Of a stretch of DNA of 64,000 nt, positions 8,503 to 16,728 are shown piece by piece; position 1 is the first letter of the stretch; each line of letters begins with the position of its first letter. The DNA is taken from contig JADYYE010000130.1 of NCBI GenBank assembly GCA_020853815.1, forward strand, positions 52,236 to 116,235. The letters are read 5' to 3'. A model generated the notes under the pieces. It did no database searches. It had not been told where the DNA came from and saw only the letters and a list, made by a program, of their open reading frames with translations. Position numbers and translations under genes: made by a program. This stretch comes from Phycisphaerales bacterium. Its GTDB lineage: Bacteria > Planctomycetota > Phycisphaerae > Phycisphaerales > UBA1924.

Positions 8503-8933
8503 TGGACTTCTTCATCGACCGAAATGTGCCAGAGCGTCTGGCGCGAATGCTCGATTGCTACGACCGCGAGAACACGGTCGTTTATCTTGACGACAAGTTC
8601 GACAAGACCACCCCCGATACGGAGTGGCTCCGCGAAATCTCCAAGTGGTCGCCGATACCCGCCGTGATTTCGGGCGACGGTCGCATCCTGAAGAACCCTG
8701 CCGAGCTGCAGGTACTTCGAGATTCGCCCCTTTCGTTCTTCCTCTTTGCCGCAAGCTGGAGCGACCTGCCTTGGTCGGAGCGGGCATGGAAAACGGTCAA
8801 GGTTTGGCCACACATCGTCTTGGCATCGACTCCGCGTAAACCATCGATCTTTGAGATCCCTGTCTCGGCCTCAAAGGTTGAGCTTGTCTGCACAACTTCG
8901 GAATTGGGAAGACAGAAACCCAGAAAATCATAG
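8502..8933 (+). CDS. PIN-like toxin (VapC45-type)
   Basis: A 143-residue protein whose ATG shares a base with the upstream stop codon. It starts MDFFIDRNVPERLARML, with an early acidic residue as in PIN and PIN-like nucleases. PAVISGDGRILKNP (about residues 56-69) is the central acidic motif of VapC45/PIN-like families. PIN toxins are Mg-dependent ribonucleases held inactive by the co-transcribed antitoxin, here presumably the 7840 protein. The nuclease role is inferred from family resemblance and gene order. Base composition is low, as in its partner. Confidence 0.72.
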   Translation: MDFFIDRNVPERLARMLDCYDRENTVVYLDDKFDKTTPDTEWLREISKWSPIPAVISGDGRILKNPAELQVLRDSPLSFFLFAASWSDLPWSERAWKTVKVWPHIVLASTPRKPSIFEIPVSASKVELVCTTSELGRQKPRKS

Positions 8934-8975
8934 GGTACCCATCCATTCTACAAACAGGCATCTTGGGGCGTTTTC

Positions 8976-9003
8976 TTGACCACGGATTGGCATGCCCTAT
9001 GCT
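8976..9003 (+). promoter_or_regulatory. Sigma-70-like promoter of rplM-rpsI
   Basis: TTGACC (8976-8981) and TATGCT (8998-9003) are separated by 16 bp. Transcription would start near 9010, giving a leader of about 230 nt before rplM. Confidence 0.55.
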
Positions 9004-9017
9004 TCTTTCCCTCTTGT

Positions 9018-9039
9018 CCCGGGCTTCGGATGGCCCGGG
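9018..9039 (+). promoter_or_regulatory. Leader hairpin upstream of rplM
   Basis: A perfect 7-bp GC stem, CCCGGGC (9018-9024) with GCCCGGG (9033-9039) around an 8-nt loop, sits at the predicted 5' end of the rplM transcript. No T-run follows, so it is not an intrinsic terminator. Ribosomal-protein operons often carry leader structures that bind the encoded protein, so an autoregulatory site is possible. The rest of 8934-9242 shows no gene. Confidence 0.4.
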
Positions 9040-9242
9040 CTCTGATGGAAAACATGTCGGCCCCGCGAACACAACCGTGAACGCGAAGGCCGGCCCGCCC
9101 CGCCCGGTAGGCGGCGAGCAGCGCGGCGTCGCGTGACCCGGAGCGTGGATTCGCTCGTCTGGGCCGCCCGGCATCGCGGGAACTTCATCGTTCGGTTCGG
9201 GCGCTTCGGCGTGTCGGGTCGGGCGAGTGTCGGAGGTGTCGG

Positions 9243-9680
9243 ATGATGCGTCGGGACACATTTTTGGCCAAGCCCGGGACGATGAAGAAGACCTGGCGCG
9301 TGGTGAACGCGGAGGGCGTGCCGCTGGGGCGTCTGGCCGCCGAGGTGGCGATCGTGCTGATGGGCAAGCACCGCCCGGACTACACGCCGCACGTTGATTG
9401 CAGCGACTTTGTCGTGGTGACCAACGCCACGAAGGTGGGCCTGACGGGTCGCAAGGCCGAGCAGCGGATGAAGCAGCGCTACACGGAGTATCCGGGCGGC
9501 CTGAAGATGGAGAGCTACGGCTCGGTGCGTCAGCGCAAGCCGGAGAAGCTGGTGCAGGACGCCGTGCGTCGCATGATGCCCAAGAACCGCATGTCGCGGA
9601 TGGTGCTCAAGAACCTGATGGTGTATCCGGGCGCGGAGCATCCGCACGCGGACAAGAACCCCGTGGCGATCAAGATCTAA
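9243..9680 (+). CDS. rplM: 50S ribosomal protein L13
   Basis: A 145-residue protein, normal length for L13. Family landmarks are visible: KTWRVVNAEGVPLGRLAAEVA near the N-terminus, TNATKVGLTGRKAEQR, YPGGLK, and RMMPKNRMSRMVLKNLMVYPGAEHPH at the C-terminus. It is an early-assembly protein of the large subunit that binds 23S rRNA. GGAGGT (9232-9237) lies just upstream of two adjacent ATGs (9243 and 9246); the second may be used. It forms the conserved rplM-rpsI operon with the next gene. Confidence 0.97.
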   Translation: MMRRDTFLAKPGTMKKTWRVVNAEGVPLGRLAAEVAIVLMGKHRPDYTPHVDCSDFVVVTNATKVGLTGRKAEQRMKQRYTEYPGGLKMESYGSVRQRKPEKLVQDAVRRMMPKNRMSRMVLKNLMVYPGAEHPHADKNPVAIKI

Positions 9681-9735
9681 CCCGCACAATCCCGCCCCGG
9701 CGGCGCTCGCCCCGGGGTGAATGAAGAGGCCATCG

Positions 9736-10206
9736 ATGGATACGACGACTCCCAGCGAGAACACCCGTCCGATCAAGACACCCAAGCCCGCGGACAAGCG
9801 CGGCTGGTGGTGGGGCACCGGCCGCCGCAAGACCGCCGTCGCCCGCGTGCGCCTGCGCCCCGTGACGGGCCAGCCGAAGTTCACGATCGTCCGCCCGGAC
9901 GACAAAACCAAGTCGGTGGAAGAGTTCTTCACCGAGGCCCGCGATCGCGCGGACTGCTACGCCGCCCTCAAGGCGACCGGCGGCGAAGGCCGCTTCGAGG
10001 TCATCGCCCGCGTCCACGGCGGCGGGTTCATGGGCCAAGCCCAGGCCATCCGCCTCGGCGTCGCCCGCGCTCTTGTGGCGATGGACCCCGCGCTTGACCC
10101 GGTGCTCCGCGACCTTGGCATGCTCACCCGCGACGCCCGCGAGGTCGAGCGCAAGAAGTACGGCCAGGCCGGCGCCCGTCGTCGCTTCCAGTTCTCCAAG
10201 CGTTGA
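9736..10206 (+). CDS. rpsI: 30S ribosomal protein S9
   Basis: About 156 residues. The S9 core GTGRRKTAVARVRL, VHGGGFMGQAQAIRLGVARAL, LRDLGMLTRDAREVERKKYGQAGARRRFQFSKR is intact, with the universally conserved C-terminal SKR tail that reaches the ribosomal P site. The ATG at 9736 is preceded by AAGAGG at good spacing; an in-frame ATG at 9721 would add five residues. The Thr/Pro-rich N-terminus (about 25 residues) extends beyond typical S9. It follows rplM by 55 bp and ends at a strong terminator (10277-10306). Confidence 0.96.
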   Translation: MDTTTPSENTRPIKTPKPADKRGWWWGTGRRKTAVARVRLRPVTGQPKFTIVRPDDKTKSVEEFFTEARDRADCYAALKATGGEGRFEVIARVHGGGFMGQAQAIRLGVARALVAMDPALDPVLRDLGMLTRDAREVERKKYGQAGARRRFQFSKR

Positions 10207-10276
10207 TGTTGGAGCGGCCAAGCCGCTTCACCTCTCGCTCCGATTTGGAAGGCGCGACAATCTGGATCGATCTCTC

Positions 10277-10306
10277 AAAGCCCCTCGCGTTGCGGGGGGC
10301 TTTTTT
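10277..10306 (+). terminator. Intrinsic terminator of rplM-rpsI
   Basis: AAAGCCCC-TCGC (10277-10288) pairs with GCGGGGGGCTTT (10292-10303) around GTT, and six T residues follow. It lies about 70 nt after the rpsI stop. Confidence 0.9.
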
Positions 10307-10317
10307 GATAGAGTTTC

Positions 10318-10513
10318 GGGGGAGTTCACCACGGAGGGACACGGAGATTCACGGACGGGTGGATTCAACGCAGAGACACGGAATCACAGAGGACACATAC
10401 GGGGTGAAGGCAATCGGGAAGCGAGGTCTGGGTGTGTGCCGCACGAAGCCCGATCGCCACTGCCGTCTTCCGCGGTTTGCTCTCCGTGCCCCTCCGTGTT
10501 GCTCCGCGGTGAA
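10318..10513. repeat. Inverted pair of CACGGAGG repeats
   Basis: TTCACCACGGAGGGACACGG near 10320 is mirrored by CTCCGTG...CTCCGCGGTGAA at 10482-10513, so the two arms are imperfect inverted repeats about 140 bp apart. Between them are further words of the AGAGACACGGA type (10372-10400). Apart from the rpsI terminator, no gene is seen in the 340-bp gap 10207-10546. Confidence 0.5.
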
Positions 10514-10546
10514 TGATTCTGGCTTTGGGTCTTGGGCGACGTGCTG

Positions 10547-11431
10547 ATGGCGGGGAGCGGGATTCAGGCTGTGTCGGAATCAGACGCCAGGGCGATGGCC
10601 CGGCGCGAGTGGTTCATTCGGCGCTGGCAGGGGCTGATCGGGCGTGCCCGCTCGTGGAAACCTCGCCCGCCGCGGATGCCTTCGCCGCGCCTGCGCCGCA
10701 TCTTCCTGATCGGCGCGACGATTTTCATCTCGCTGGTCGCGGTGCTGGTGCTGCTGGGCATCTCGCTGACCAACGCGCGCCCGCCGTGGTGGCGGAGCGT
10801 GAACGCGGGAGATCCGCGGACGATCGCGCTGGCCGAGGAGATCGAGGGGGCGGTGACGCGTCAGCTTTCGCTCCAGCGTGAGACCGACACGTCGCCGGTG
10901 GTTCCCGGCGGGCCGCAGTGGCGCAGCCGCGAGTGGAGCGTGGCGATTTCCGCGTCGGACGCGAACGCGTGGCTTAACGCGCGCCTGCCTCAGTGGCTGG
11001 CGAACCGCGCCGACGAGATCCGCTGGCCACGCGAGGTCGCGGAGGTGCAGGTCGATTTCAACGACGGCAAGATCGCGGTGGGCGCGCGGGTCGTCGCGTC
11101 GGGGCGCGAGCAGGTGCTGTCGGCCACGCTGGTGCCCGAAGTCCGTGCCGACGGAACGCTGTGGACCAACGCGACGTGGCTCCACGCGGGCCAGCTCCCC
11201 GTGCCCGCGTCGTGGATCATCGCGCGCCTGCTCGACCCGGCGCGCAGCGTGCTCCCCGAGGAAGTGCGCGATATCCCAGAGGCGCGCGAGATGTTTGCGG
11301 CGTTCGACGGACAGGGCCCGCTGATCGCGTCGCCGGTGGTGAAGCTCGGCGACGGGCGGCGCGTGCGCCTGCTCAAGGTCCGGCCGCGCGATGGCCGCCT
11401 TGAAATCACCTGCCGAACGGAGTGGAAGTAG
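10547..11431 (+). CDS. Membrane-anchored hypothetical protein
   Basis: About 294 residues. A basic cytosolic N-terminus (RARSWKPRPPRMPSPRLRR) leads into one TM helix (IFLIGATIFISLVAVLVLLGISL, about 51-73). An extracytoplasmic domain of about 210 residues follows, with no recognised motif (EVQVDFNDGKIAVGARV, SATLVPEVRADGTLW). Its beta-rich look and type II topology suggest a planctomycete envelope protein. The start is uncertain: ATG 10547 was chosen over TTG 10532, and neither has a good Shine-Dalgarno sequence. Confidence 0.65.
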   Translation: MAGSGIQAVSESDARAMARREWFIRRWQGLIGRARSWKPRPPRMPSPRLRRIFLIGATIFISLVAVLVLLGISLTNARPPWWRSVNAGDPRTIALAEEIEGAVTRQLSLQRETDTSPVVPGGPQWRSREWSVAISASDANAWLNARLPQWLANRADEIRWPREVAEVQVDFNDGKIAVGARVVASGREQVLSATLVPEVRADGTLWTNATWLHAGQLPVPASWIIARLLDPARSVLPEEVRDIPEAREMFAAFDGQGPLIASPVVKLGDGRRVRLLKVRPRDGRLEITCRTEWK

Positions 11432-11453
11432 ACCCGACTGGTCCCGCAAAGCA

Positions 11454-11481
11454 CACGGCCCGAGCGGATGCCCGGGCCGTG
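11454..11481. terminator. Hairpin between convergent genes
   Basis: CACGGCCCG (11454-11462) pairs with CGGGCCGTG (11473-11481). It lies between the stops of the convergent genes at 10547-11431 and 11545-12168. The T-run is weak on both strands, so terminator activity is tentative. Confidence 0.45.
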
Positions 11482-11544
11482 CGTGAAATCATGTCATGTC
11501 GTGATCGAACGCACGAGGGCGTCGATCGTCGCCATCGAAGACGA

Positions 11545-12168
11545 TCAGCGGCGACGACGGCCGGCGATCAGGCCACCCAGGCCCAGGAGCGCCAGGCTCG
11601 AGGGGGCGGGGACTTCGTAGAGGCGGAGCGAGAGGTCCGAGCCGAGGTCGAGCCAGCTGGCGCCCGCGTCGGGCGACCAACGGCCGACGAAGTCGGCGGT
11701 CGCGGTGATCCAGGCCCAGTCGCTGCCGAGGCCGGTGGAGTTGGTGATGCTGACCCAGTACTGGGTACCGGCGGCGGCATTGAACGCCGAATTGAGCGTG
11801 ATCGTCGACTCGTACACGTCGCTCCCGAAGGCATCGACGCCGGTGTCAACGCTGCTGGCGCTGCCACCGACGGAGTGCAACAACGCGCCCGGATAGTTGC
11901 CCGAGTCGGCGTAGAAATTGACCGTGTAGTTGTCGATCATGATGTTGTTGGGAAAGTAAACGCCCCACGCGCCGACCTGCCCGATCGCGGTGCCGGTGCC
12001 GAGCGTGAAGTTCTCCGCGATACGCTGCAAGGGAGCATTGCCCGCGGAATCAGCGAAGTAGCCGTTGCCATAGTTCGGCAACTGCTCAAACACGACGGCG
12101 GCCTGCGCAACACCCGCGGCGCCAACGCAAAGGCCGGCCGCAACAGCAAAAATACCACAACGATTCAT
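11545..12168 (-). CDS. PEP-CTERM-like sorted surface protein
   Basis: A 207-residue protein. A signal peptide (MNRCGIFAVAAGLCVGAAGVAQA) is followed by a beta-rich domain (about 24-180) with many Asn/Gly/Ser residues. The C-terminus is VPAPSSLALLGLGGLIAGRRRR: a Pro-x-Pro motif variant, a TM stretch and an Arg cluster, the architecture recognised by exosortase/PEP-CTERM systems. The motif reads VPAPS rather than VPEPS, a variant seen in planctomycetes. It is probably exported and cut near the C-terminus. CAGGAGAG precedes the start. No exosortase gene is in the window. Confidence 0.85.
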   Translation of the reverse strand: MNRCGIFAVAAGLCVGAAGVAQAAVVFEQLPNYGNGYFADSAGNAPLQRIAENFTLGTGTAIGQVGAWGVYFPNNIMIDNYTVNFYADSGNYPGALLHSVGGSASSVDTGVDAFGSDVYESTITLNSAFNAAAGTQYWVSITNSTGLGSDWAWITATADFVGRWSPDAGASWLDLGSDLSLRLYEVPAPSSLALLGLGGLIAGRRRR

Positions 12169-12510
12169 ACATCTCTCCTGATCTCAAGGGCACCGGGAAT
12201 CTCGGCCCGGCGCCGGACTTTGGTTGGGAGCAAGAGAAATTCCCGCCCCACGCAGTTCGATGCTAATCGAAACGAGCGGGCGCGGCAACGGAATTCGATG
12301 ATTGTCGCGATCGCGCGTATGTGAAACTCCAAATGATAGTGATCAGACAGGACTTTGCGTCGCAATTGCTTGGGTTCCGTGTGGCGTGTGATTGGTTATC
12401 GGAATCTGGCGGCTGAGTCCAGGCCGAACGCGGGGCCGAGCCCGGTCCCCTACACTGCCAGCCAATCACCTGGGCGGGCGTCCCCCGCCACCACTGGGCT
12501 CCCACACCGA
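12169..12510. other. Divergent intergenic region upstream of yidC
   Basis: No gene is seen. It holds the start regions of the PEP-CTERM gene (minus) and yidC (plus). TACACT at 12451-12456 is a possible -10 for yidC, giving a leader of about 48 nt. The middle part (12240-12400) is clearly less GC-rich than the surroundings. Confidence 0.4.
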
Positions 12511-14757
12511 ATGCCTCAAGAACCAAACCGCCTTCTGCGCGTTCTGATCCCGGCCATCCTGGGCCTTGGCGGGCTGTTCATCGCGATCGCGGTGATGAAG
12601 AACGCCGGCAAGCAGCACGCCGCCCCCCCCATCACCGCCAACAACCCGGCCCCGCCCGCCAATCAGCCCGCGGGCCAGCCCACGCTGAATCAGCCTGCGG
12701 GCCAACCTGTCGATACCGCGGCTCCGGCCCAGGCCGCGCCCACCGCCCCGATGGCCGGCCTGCACGCCAAGGTCTTTGCGGGCGATCCCCTGGCCGCCAA
12801 CTTCGCGCCGGTCGGTTCGCTCGACGCGCCGGGAAAGAACCCGAGCGCGCCGCACCTCCGGATTGATTTTGACGATTTCGGCGCGGGGGTGCGCGAGCTG
12901 CGTCTCGCCGACCACTACGAGAGCGTCAAGAACGACGCCAACGTGCTGGTGCAGACCACGGTGGAGCACAACGGGGTGCGCCTGGTCCCCTTCGCCGCCC
13001 AGTGGCTGTCGATCAACGGGCAGAAGGTCTTCCTCACGCGCGACGCCGCCGGCCCGGTGTGGCGCCAGGTCGCGGCGGACAAGCCGGGCCAGTTCGAGGC
13101 GATCATCCTCGACGGCGCGGAGACGCCGATCGCGCGGGTCGAGCGTGCGTATGTGATCCGTCCGAATTCGCACGTCGTGCAGCTCGCGCAGCGCGTGTTC
13201 AACCTGTCGCCCGCGCCGATCACGATCTCGCTGGTCACGTACGGGCCGGCGGACCTGCCGCAGGAGCGCGGGGGCTACGGCGGCGACAAGCGAAAGGTCC
13301 GGTTCGGGTACCTCCGCAACGCGGGACAGGACCCGTCGCGCAAGCACCCAATCGCCAACGAGTTCATCACGCCGCACGCCACGGCGCTGGGCGGGAGCGA
13401 GAACGGGCTGTACGAGCCGGTGCTGCCTCAGTGGCCCAACGAGGTTTCGAACGAGAACGGCTTTGAGCTGACGTGGGCGGGGATGACGAATCGGTATTTT
13501 TCGGTCGCCGCCACGCCGTGGTTCGAGGGCGACGCGCCCGTGCCGATGTCGCTCGCCAAGTACGCGCTGGTCGATCGCGTGATGATCGGGAACGCGGTGA
13601 GTTTTCAGGACCCCGCGGGGGGCGCGGCCCGGACCAAGGTCACACGCGTCAACGCCTCGGACATGACCACGCCGGAGATGGCGCTGCGCCTGGCCAGCGC
13701 GTCCGAGACGCTCGCGCCGGGCGCGAGCAGCGACCTTGGGCTGGCGATCTACGCCGGGCCATTGTCCAAGCCCCAGATCAAGCGCGATCCGGTCGCCGAC
13801 GCGGCCAACCTCGAGAGCCTGGTGGTGTTCAACTTCGGCGGGATGTGCGGGCCATGCACGTTCCCCTTCATCACCAGCACGCTGCACTCCCTCCTGCTCT
13901 TCTTCCACGATTACCTGACGCGCGACTGGGCCCTGGCCATCGCGCTCCTGGTGGTGTGCGTCCGCACGATCCTGCACCCGCTCACGCGCTGGTCGCAGAT
14001 CAAGATGCAGCGCTTCGCCAAGCAGATGCAGGCGATGGGCCCCAAGCAGAAGGTGATCCAGGAGCGCTACGGCGCCGATCGCCAGAAGCTCCAGCAGGAG
14101 ATGGCCAAGCTCTGGCGCGAGGAGGGCGTCAGCCCCCTGGGCATGGTCGGCTGCCTCCCCATGTTCCTCGTCACGCCCGTCTGGATCGCGCTCTACGCCA
14201 TGCTGTATTTCTCGGTCGAGCTGCGCCACGAGCCGGCGTTCTACGGCGTGGTGCAGAAGGTCATCCCGAACTTCCCGAGCTTCATGGGCTGGTTCCTCTC
14301 GGACCTCTCCGAGCCCGATCGCTTCTTCCGCTTCGCCTCGTCGGTCAACATCCCCATGATCGGCGAGGTGGACTCGATCAACATCCTGCCGTTCATCCTG
14401 GGCGCGGTGTTCTTCGTCCACCAGAAGTACCTGACGCCGCCCAGCGCCACACAGCTGACTCCCGAGCAGGAGATGCAGCAGAAGATGATCAAGTGGATGA
14501 GCGTGATCATGTTCCCGGTGTTCATGTACGGCGCGCCGGCGGGGCTCTCGATCTACTTCATCGTGAACTCGACGCTGGCGATCTTCGAGAACAAGTGGAT
14601 CAAGGCCCACGCGGAGAAGCACGGGCTGCTGGACGTGGACAAGTCCAAGGGCGCCAAGAAGAAGGAAGGCTTCTTCGCCAAGCTCCAGCGGGCGGCCGAG
14701 GAGCGAGCCAAGGCAGTCGAGCAGGCGCGCAAGCGGCCGCAACAGAAGAAGCGGTGA
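12511..14757 (+). CDS. yidC: Membrane protein insertase YidC
   Basis: 748 residues from ATG 12511. TM1 (LLRVLIPAILGLGGLFIAIAV) is followed by a Pro/Ala-rich linker and the large periplasmic P1 beta-domain (about 90-420). The five-helix Oxa1 core (about 465-690) includes the conserved Arg of the hydrophilic groove (VCVRTILHPLTRWSQIKMQ), the cytosolic coiled region (PKQKVIQERYGADRQKLQQEMAKLWREEGV) and PAGLSIYFIVNSTLAIFEN. The C-tail is Lys/Ala/Glu-rich, as in ribosome-binding tails. It inserts membrane proteins alone or with SecYEG. The upstream in-frame codons to 12355 lack coding character and precede TM1, so they were excluded. It is a Gram-negative-type YidC with a full P1 domain. Confidence 0.95.
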   Translation: MPQEPNRLLRVLIPAILGLGGLFIAIAVMKNAGKQHAAPPITANNPAPPANQPAGQPTLNQPAGQPVDTAAPAQAAPTAPMAGLHAKVFAGDPLAANFAPVGSLDAPGKNPSAPHLRIDFDDFGAGVRELRLADHYESVKNDANVLVQTTVEHNGVRLVPFAAQWLSINGQKVFLTRDAAGPVWRQVAADKPGQFEAIILDGAETPIARVERAYVIRPNSHVVQLAQRVFNLSPAPITISLVTYGPADLPQERGGYGGDKRKVRFGYLRNAGQDPSRKHPIANEFITPHATALGGSENGLYEPVLPQWPNEVSNENGFELTWAGMTNRYFSVAATPWFEGDAPVPMSLAKYALVDRVMIGNAVSFQDPAGGAARTKVTRVNASDMTTPEMALRLASASETLAPGASSDLGLAIYAGPLSKPQIKRDPVADAANLESLVVFNFGGMCGPCTFPFITSTLHSLLLFFHDYLTRDWALAIALLVVCVRTILHPLTRWSQIKMQRFAKQMQAMGPKQKVIQERYGADRQKLQQEMAKLWREEGVSPLGMVGCLPMFLVTPVWIALYAMLYFSVELRHEPAFYGVVQKVIPNFPSFMGWFLSDLSEPDRFFRFASSVNIPMIGEVDSINILPFILGAVFFVHQKYLTPPSATQLTPEQEMQQKMIKWMSVIMFPVFMYGAPAGLSIYFIVNSTLAIFENKWIKAHAEKHGLLDVDKSKGAKKKEGFFAKLQRAAEERAKAVEQARKRPQQKKR

Positions 14758-14787
14758 TCGCCCCCGCACCATCAAGTGACCAATGAA

Positions 14788-14818
14788 AACAGGCCGGGGC
14801 TCGTCGCCTCGGCCTGTT
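14788..14818. terminator. Bidirectional terminator hairpin
   Basis: AACAGGCCG (14788-14796) pairs with CGGCCTGTT (14810-14818). It lies between the convergent yidC and sugar dehydrogenase genes; the A-rich left flank and T-containing right flank suit termination on both strands. Confidence 0.6.
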
Positions 14819-14870
14819 CGTTCATGTGCGTCGTGTTCGCGGCGCGACCAATCCGTGTCGCGCCCGTCGC

Positions 14871-16355
14871 TCAACACCCCACGTCAAAGTGCGACGCGAA
14901 GAAGTCGTAGTCGTCGCCGTTGACGAAGCCGTCGTTGTTGAGATCGGCGCCGGGGTCGGCGATATCAAAGAGCGAGGCGAAGGCGTCGTAGTCGTCGCCG
15001 TTCACGAACCCGTCGGCGTTGAAGTCCGCGGGGCAATCGCACTCATCGGGAATGCCGTTGGCGTTCGCGTCGAGGCTGGTGCCGTCGAGGATGTCGCAGG
15101 CGTCGTTCTTGCCGTTCTCGTTGCAATCGTCGGCGGGGGCGACGGCGGGGATGATCTTGAAGACCTCGCCGCCGTTCTGATCGCAGATGTAGACCTCGCC
15201 ATGGGCGTCGGTCCCGAACGAGGTGATGCTGGCGATGTCGAGCCCGCCGCCGGGCGCGAGTTCCGCGGTTCGGTCGGTGAGTTGGGTGACGCTCCCGCCG
15301 ACGACGCGGAAACTCCAGATGGTGGTGTCGCAGTAATCGGCGAAGAAGTACGTGCCGTCGAGATCGGGGATGGCGCAGCCGCGATAGACCTCGCCGCCGG
15401 TGATGGAACAGCCCTCGCTGTGGCTATAGGCGTGGACGGGCATGGTCAGGGCGGTGTCGTTGCAGGTGCAGCCGGTGAGTCCGGTGCAGGCGAAGCCTTC
15501 CATGCAGCGCCAGCCGTAGTTCCGCCCCGAGCCGCCGGCGTGGGCCTGGAAGTTGACTTCCTCCCACGCGCCCTGGCCGACGTCGGCGATGTAGAGATCG
15601 CCGGTGACGCGGTCGAATGCGTTGCGCCACGGATTTCGAAGTCCGAACGACCAGATCTCGTCGTCGCCCGTGATGCCAACAAAGGGATTGGTCGGGGGGA
15701 TGCCGTAGTTCTTGGTGGCGTCGGCGGGGAAGTCGTCGCGGTTGACGTCGATGCGGAGCATTTTGCCGAGCAGGTTGTCGGTGATGTCCTGGGCGTTGCC
15801 GGTGCCGGCGGTGTGCCCGGTGCCGGTGTCGTTGGAGTTTCCGCCGTCGCCGGTTCCGATGTAGAGCTGGTGATCGGGGCCGAAGGCGATCCACCCGCCG
15901 TTGTGATTGGCCTGGGGCTGATCGAACGTGAGCAGCGTGGTGCCGGTGGTGTTGGCGATGTCGGGATTGGCGCTGACGGTGTATTCGGCGACGACCGTGT
16001 CGCCCGAGCCCGCGACGGCGGTGTAGTTCACATAAAACTTGCCATTGGTCGCGTAGTCAGGATGGAACGCAAGCCCGAGCAGGCCCTGCTCGCTGCTGAC
16101 GCTCGTGCCGCCGGTGACGATGGAGTCGATGTCGAGGAACGCCGTGGGCAGGAGCACGCCGTTCTTCAGGATGCGGATTCGTCCCTGCTTTTCGATGATG
16201 AAGATGCGCGAGTAGTCGCCCGGGGCGTGGAAGACGCCGATCGGGCGGACCAGGCCGCTGACGACGCGGGTGGTGGTGAGGGGTGTCTGAGCCTGGGCGA
16301 TCCCGGCGGAAACCGCCAGGCCAACAACCGCGAGCATCGTCGATGTCTTCTTCAT
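14871..16355 (-). CDS. Exported PQQ-type sugar dehydrogenase with C-terminal dockerin-like domain
   Basis: A 494-residue protein. It has a signal peptide (1-22, ending AQA), then a six-bladed propeller of the GSDH/Hip/PQQ-glucose dehydrogenase family (about 28-400). Landmarks are SGLVRPIGVFHAPGD, IIEKQGRIRIL, EQGLLGLAFHPDY, NHNGGWIAFGPD, YIGTGDGG and GLRNPWRNAFD. Cys-rich loops (CMEGFACTGLTGCTCN) are as in secreted eukaryote-like members. The C-terminus has CDCPADFNADGFVNGDDYD and a second DLNNDGFVNGDDYD Ca-binding loop, the planctomycete dockerin-like tail. The likely role is extracellular sugar oxidation; cofactor use is inferred. GGAGA precedes the start. Confidence 0.87.
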   Translation of the reverse strand: MKKTSTMLAVVGLAVSAGIAQAQTPLTTTRVVSGLVRPIGVFHAPGDYSRIFIIEKQGRIRILKNGVLLPTAFLDIDSIVTGGTSVSSEQGLLGLAFHPDYATNGKFYVNYTAVAGSGDTVVAEYTVSANPDIANTTGTTLLTFDQPQANHNGGWIAFGPDHQLYIGTGDGGNSNDTGTGHTAGTGNAQDITDNLLGKMLRIDVNRDDFPADATKNYGIPPTNPFVGITGDDEIWSFGLRNPWRNAFDRVTGDLYIADVGQGAWEEVNFQAHAGGSGRNYGWRCMEGFACTGLTGCTCNDTALTMPVHAYSHSEGCSITGGEVYRGCAIPDLDGTYFFADYCDTTIWSFRVVGGSVTQLTDRTAELAPGGGLDIASITSFGTDAHGEVYICDQNGGEVFKIIPAVAPADDCNENGKNDACDILDGTSLDANANGIPDECDCPADFNADGFVNGDDYDAFASLFDIADPGADLNNDGFVNGDDYDFFASHFDVGC

Positions 16356-16728
16356 GTTCGTTCTCCGTTTCCTTGTCTGTGCTCAGGTTCTACCGGCTCG
16401 CCGCCCCGATGAAAAGGCGATTTGCCGTGAATAGGGGAGGATTCGCCGGAATCGCCGGTACGGCGGCCGCGCCGTGCCTGTTGATGGTGCCGGAACTCTC
16501 GGGCTCCTTTCCCAAACCAACAGACCGCCGTGTCGTTTGCAACATGGCGCGACTCATCGCCAGATGCCGGGCGGAGAGATTGATCTTGCAGAATTGTCCG
16601 ACCCGCCGCGCGAAGATTGGCCGCGATGTCGATCGCGGCGAGCGCGGCCCGTGTACACGCCCACACAGGCCGGGCTCGCAACGGACAAGTCGCTTGTTGT
16701 TCGGGCGAGCTCGATGCTCGCGGCTGAT
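16356..16728. other. Intergenic region, no gene seen
   Basis: The gap lies between the sugar dehydrogenase start and the anti-sigma gene stop, both on the minus strand. GGCGAGC...GCTCGC near 16705 can form a short hairpin just after the anti-sigma stop, but it lacks a T-run. Open frames across here show no family resemblance. Confidence 0.4.

Noticed and set aside
9018..9039. Leader hairpin considered as a terminator for the PIN toxin gene
   Set aside because: No T-run follows the stem and it lies after the predicted rplM promoter.
12466..14877. 803-codon minus-strand frame opposite yidC
   Set aside because: Antisense shadow; the composition (Arg, His, Leu, Asp) is typical of antisense to high-GC genes.
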